A DNA stretch of 27,207 bases from Zwartia sp. (GTDB lineage: Bacteria; Pseudomonadota; Gammaproteobacteria; Burkholderiales; Burkholderiaceae_B): assembly GCA_030653405.1 (NCBI GenBank), contig JAURZO010000076.1, forward strand, positions 1 to 27,207, given 5' to 3'. Both the position numbers and the translations under genes were made by a program. The notes under the pieces were generated by a model that was given only the letters and a program-made list of their open reading frames with translations, had not been told where the DNA came from and did not search any database. This document shows positions 24,293 to 27,207 of the stretch, one piece after another; the first letter of the stretch is position 1; each line of letters begins with the position of its first letter.

Positions 24293-25440
24293 TTTGCTTC
24301 AGCGCGAGACAACGCGACCATTTGACGGTTTTGCACTAACTGGCGGATTTTGACAGCATCGCCGATGCGTGTACCTTTGCCGTCCGCATTGAGCAACACA
24401 ATCGCGGTGTCGCGGTTGTTAATGCGAGCAACCATCACGAGGCACTGGCCGGCTTCATTAATAAATCCGGTCTTGGACACGCGTATATCCCAGTTTGGAT
24501 TCGTCACGAGCATATTCGTGTTGCGAAAGAGGGTGGCGTGACCGCGTGAAGCGATTTCATGTTGCTGGTCGGTCGTGTAAAAGCGAATCGTCGGTCTTGC
24601 TGCAGAGGCTTGCATAAGTTTGACGAGATCGCGTGGGGTGGCGACGTTTGCGCTGGACAGCCCTGTTGGCTCAACAAACCGGCTGTTATTCATGCCGAGT
24701 TCTTTCGCCTTCTGATTCATGGCCGCGACAAAAGCGGGCATACCACCTGGATAATGTCTTCCAAGCGCGCTTGCCGCGCGATTTTCTGATGACATCAGCG
24801 CGAGATGCAACATATCTCCGCGAGACAGACGCGCACCCACGGCCAAACGGGAGCGACTGAATTTCACAACATCCACATCTGCTTGCGTCACTTGAAGCAT
24901 TTCATCAAGGGGCTGTTTAGCATCGACAACTACGAGAGCCGTCATGAGCTTCGTGATCGAGGCAATGGGGCGTGCGACATCGTCGTTACGCGCAAAAAGC
25001 ACGGCTTGGCTGCTCAAGTCTTGGACAAAAACGACATTGGAACGCAGGCCGCTCGCGGGATTGCCCGAGCGACGGTCAGCTTGGGCTTGCTGTGCACTTG
25101 CGGCACTCGCCACGGCTGCTGTTGTGGCTCCAGCAGCGAGTGCTTTGCCTGCGGCGCTGCTGCGACTGCCTTGCGGTGTGCCCCCTGGTGCCGCTTTCTT
25201 CTGCTTACTGTTTGCAGCAGACTTGGATTTTGATTTGCTTTGAGTAGATTTGGTTTTCTTAGTCGTTGAGGATTTTTTTTGAGTCGTCGACTTTTGTGTT
25301 GTCGTCGCTTTAGGCTTGGTTGCCTGGGTGCTTTGGGTCGTACTTTGAGCCACCGCGGGTGAACCAGACAAAGCAATACTCAGGCCAATAAAGCCTGTGA
25401 GACAGACTTTGCGAAAGGGTAAAAACAATCCAACACGCAT
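24289..25440 (-). CDS. pbpG: Serine-type D-Ala-D-Ala endopeptidase (PBP7-like, PbpG)
   Basis: This 383-residue penicillin-binding protein cleaves D-Ala-meso-DAP cross-links in peptidoglycan in the periplasm. The signal peptide has a Leu/Ile/Gly-rich core and an AVA-Q cleavage site near residue 31. Next comes a low-complexity linker of about 100 residues, Lys/Ser/Thr/Gln-rich then Ala-rich, before the catalytic domain. The active-site motifs are Ser161-x-x-Lys164 (SITK), Ser218-Glu-Asn220 and KTG at 323-325, the S11 peptidase set. The ATG at 25440 has AAAGG upstream; the TTG two codons earlier is less likely. The low-molecular-weight PBP call is certain. PBP7 rather than DacA-type is favoured by the SSEN motif, the length and the absence of a C-terminal amphipathic anchor. 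Confidence 0.9.
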   Translation of the reverse strand: MRVGLFLPFRKVCLTGFIGLSIALSGSPAVAQSTTQSTQATKPKATTTQKSTTQKKSSTTKKTKSTQSKSKSKSAANSKQKKAAPGGTPQGSRSSAAGKALAAGATTAAVASAASAQQAQADRRSGNPASGLRSNVVFVQDLSSQAVLFARNDDVARPIASITKLMTALVVVDAKQPLDEMLQVTQADVDVVKFSRSRLAVGARLSRGDMLHLALMSSENRAASALGRHYPGGMPAFVAAMNQKAKELGMNNSRFVEPTGLSSANVATPRDLVKLMQASAARPTIRFYTTDQQHEIASRGHATLFRNTNMLVTNPNWDIRVSKTGFINEAGQCLVMVARINNRDTAIVLLNADGKGTRIGDAVKIRQLVQNRQMVALSRAEAN

Positions 25441-25475
25441 TCCCAACGCCTTTAAAGTATAAAAACTATGTAAAT

Positions 25476-25504
25476 TATATACTTAGCAGGAACACTTAAA
25501 CCAA
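25476..25504 (-). promoter_or_regulatory. Probable sigma70 promoter for pbpG
   Basis: On the - strand TTGGTT (25499-25504) and TATATA (25476-25481) are separated by 17 bases, in an AT-rich 94-bp spacer unlike the surrounding genes. It would start transcription about 30 bases before the pbpG ATG. Confidence 0.6.
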
Positions 25505-25534
25505 TTATTTATTAACATTACTTAAAGCAAGGGT

Positions 25535-26566
25535 TTACCCTTTGTTTTTTTCTGTAACGAGGTGTGTCGTTAGACGCAAAGCCAAGTCAAAAGCTGCTTG
25601 AAGGGAAGAGGGATCTGCGATGCCTTGACCCGCAATATCAAAGGCAGTGCCATGGTCCACGCTGGTGCGTACAAACGGCAGACCGACGGTGACATTGACG
25701 CCTTCATCAATACCGAGGTACTTGATGGGAATGAGACCTTGGTCGTGATATTGGGCGACGCAGATATCAAACTCACCCTTGCGAGCCCGCATAAATACGG
25801 TATCACCCGGCCACGGGCCCGAAGCGTCAAGCCCTTTGGCACGCGCAAGCGCGATGGCAGGCGCAATCACCTCGATATCCTCTCTGCCGAATTTTCCTTG
25901 CTCGCCCGCATGAGGATTCAGGCCAGCCACTGCAATACGTGGATTCTCAATGCCCATCGCTCGGCAGGCGAGGCTAGCAAGCTCAATGGTCCGCAGTTCG
26001 AGTTCGGTGGTGATCGTGGGTGAAACGTCGGCCAAAGCAATATGAATTGTTGTCAAAATCACGCGCAATTGATCATTGACCAGCATCATTGCGACATGCG
26101 GCGTCTTGGAGCGCTCAGCAAGAATTTCCGTGTGACCTGGAAAATCGATTCCGGCGGCGTGCATGGACTCTTTGTTGAGGGGGGCGGTGACGATCGCGCG
26201 AACACGCCCCATCAGTGCATCGTCGATGGCGTCACACAGTGCCTGGACTGCGGCAGCACCCGCACGCGCGTCAACGAAACCGAGTGGCAGATCCGAGGGC
26301 AGGGCTGGTTTCGTAGGCCGCACAAAGAGGTGGCCACTTTGTTGATGGAGATCGGTCAAAGGGTCTGTAGGCGCGAGTTCAACGATGGTTAAGTCAAGCG
26401 CCAGCGAAACACAGGCACGTGTCAGCGAACCTGTATCGCCATAGACGACACAAGGTGCACCCAATCCTTGCGCATGGAGTTTGACGACAATTTCAGGACC
26501 GATGCCGGCCGCATCGCCTACGGTCATCGCGATCGGTGTCATGGCAGACATAGGGGAGGCGTTCAT
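25535..26566 (-). CDS. pdxA: 4-hydroxythreonine-4-phosphate dehydrogenase PdxA
   Basis: PdxA (343 residues) oxidises 4-phospho-hydroxy-L-threonine in vitamin B6 synthesis. Zinc ligands are His175 (TTIHIALADV), His219 (GLNPHAGE) and His274 (AQYHDQG). Also present are TAPLNKESMHAAG, PGHTEIL and SVDHGTAFDIAG. The start at 26566 is preferred because GAGGT lies eight bases upstream; an earlier ATG at 26590 has no ribosome site. Some C-terminal wording (LIPIKYLGIDEGVNVT) resembles the PdxA2 branch, whose members act on other phosphorylated hydroxy acids, so an alternative substrate cannot be excluded. It lies downstream of the phoH-like gene, 30 bases from its stop. A weak hairpin, AAGGG/CCCTT, spans its stop codon. 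Confidence 0.88.
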   Translation of the reverse strand: MNASPMSAMTPIAMTVGDAAGIGPEIVVKLHAQGLGAPCVVYGDTGSLTRACVSLALDLTIVELAPTDPLTDLHQQSGHLFVRPTKPALPSDLPLGFVDARAGAAAVQALCDAIDDALMGRVRAIVTAPLNKESMHAAGIDFPGHTEILAERSKTPHVAMMLVNDQLRVILTTIHIALADVSPTITTELELRTIELASLACRAMGIENPRIAVAGLNPHAGEQGKFGREDIEVIAPAIALARAKGLDASGPWPGDTVFMRARKGEFDICVAQYHDQGLIPIKYLGIDEGVNVTVGLPFVRTSVDHGTAFDIAGQGIADPSSLQAAFDLALRLTTHLVTEKNKG

Positions 26567-26596
26567 CAAGCAGACCTCATGTCGCGACATTCATGC

Positions 26597-27207
26597 TTAA
26601 AGCACCTCGCCCGCATAGTCGGCCAGGCGCGAACGTTCGCCACGCTGCAAGGTGATGTGTCCGGCATGGGGCCAGCCTTTGAAGCGATCCACGACAAAGG
26701 TCAGGCCTGAGCTTCCCTCTGTCAGATAAGGCGTATCGATCTGAGCGATATTGCCGAGGCAAATGACTTTAGTGCCAGGTCCGGCCCGCGTGATCAAGGT
26801 TTTCATTTGTTTTGGTGTGAGGTTCTGCGCCTCATCAATGATCAAGTACTTGTTCAGGAATGTTCGTCCCCGCATGAAATTCAGTGATTTCACTTTGATA
26901 CGTGAACGAATTAAATCCATCGTCGCGTTGCGTCCCCAGTCAGTCGTCTGGCCTGTAGAGGCAGAGGATCCACCATCGGTCTCACCCATGGTGAGCACCT
27001 CGAGGTTGTCTTCAAGAGCCCCCATCCAGGGCTGCATCTTTTCTTCTTCGGTACCGGGTAAAAATCCGATGTCTTCGCCGACGGGGACGGTCACACGCGT
27101 CATGATGATTTCGGTATAACGCTTGGTCTCAAGTACCTGAGCCAGACCAGCCGCCAGCGCCAACAGGGTCTTGCCTGTCCCGGCTTGTCCCAGCAACGAT
27201 ACAAAAT
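26597..27207 (-). CDS. PhoH-family ATPase, 3' part (5' end outside window)
   Basis: The frame is open to the right edge (reading F-V-S-L before LGQAGTGKT), so only the ATPase domain is visible, about 203 residues. It has the Walker A GQAGTGKT, the segment PVGEDIGFLPGTEEEKMQPWM, Walker B YLIIDEAQNL and the NIAQID sensor, ending RLADYAGEVL. The EEKMQPW wording is closer to the YlaK/PhoH2 type, which carries an N-terminal PIN domain, than to the short PhoL partner of YbeY. If so, a PIN nuclease domain should precede the window edge. PhoH2 proteins are reported as RNA helicase/nucleases. It is likely co-transcribed with pdxA. Confidence 0.85.
   Translation of the reverse strand, partial: FVSLLGQAGTGKTLLALAAGLAQVLETKRYTEIIMTRVTVPVGEDIGFLPGTEEEKMQPWMGALEDNLEVLTMGETDGGSSASTGQTTDWGRNATMDLIRSRIKVKSLNFMRGRTFLNKYLIIDEAQNLTPKQMKTLITRAGPGTKVICLGNIAQIDTPYLTEGSSGLTFVVDRFKGWPHAGHITLQRGERSRLADYAGEVL

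Noticed and set aside
25516..25552. Intrinsic terminator on the + strand (AAGGG/CCCTT with a T-run)
   Set aside because: No + strand gene ends here; on the - strand, where pdxA ends, the tail is weak, so it was only mentioned with pdxA.

Overview
The window is a stretch of core bacterial chromosome from a betaproteobacterium. Gene order (rluB-rimP-nusA-infB-rbfA-truB-typA, xseB-ispA-dxs, rpsF-priB-rpsR-rplI-dnaB) and protein character point to Burkholderiales, most likely Alcaligenaceae or a close relative. Base composition is moderate (roughly mid-50s % GC by eye), lower than Bordetella, so a lower-GC genus of that family is more likely; this is inference. I see no insertion sequence, prophage, CRISPR array, tRNA or rRNA.

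Region 1 (1-9720, + strand): the 3' part of rluB with a long Gly/Pro-rich tail, then a 376-bp spacer holding an array of small palindromic repeats, a promoter and a leader ending in an intrinsic terminator six bases before the rimP start. The translation and ribosome-maturation operon rimP-nusA-infB-rbfA-truB-typA follows and ends at a bidirectional terminator.

Region 2 (9721-16983): gabD and a LOG-family nucleotide phosphoribohydrolase on the - strand, the latter divergent from polA with start codons overlapping by two bases. polA meets htpX (- strand) at a hairpin. A Rieske oxygenase alpha-subunit gene (- strand) lies upstream of htpX.

Region 3 (16984-20500, + strand): xseB-ispA-dxs, a DNA-repair subunit gene fused into an isoprenoid precursor operon. 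A spacer with 14-nt repeats follows and leads into a ribosomal-protein promoter.

Region 4 (20420-24292, + strand): rpsF-priB-rpsR-rplI with a candidate S6:S18-type leader and a strong terminator, then a kinase-fold gene lacking the usual catalytic Asp, placed seven bases before dnaB.

Region 5 (24289-27207, - strand): phoH-like (5' end outside the window), pdxA, and pbpG with its own promoter. dnaB and pbpG converge on one hairpin that contains both stop codons.

The coding content is ordinary housekeeping. The unusual material is between the genes: four spacers carry short tandem repeats of 13-15 nt, one made of dyads whose arms change together. Other points of interest are the rimP attenuator, the overlapping polA/LOG starts, the probable pseudokinase beside dnaB, and a Rieske protein with an enlarged cluster-binding loop.
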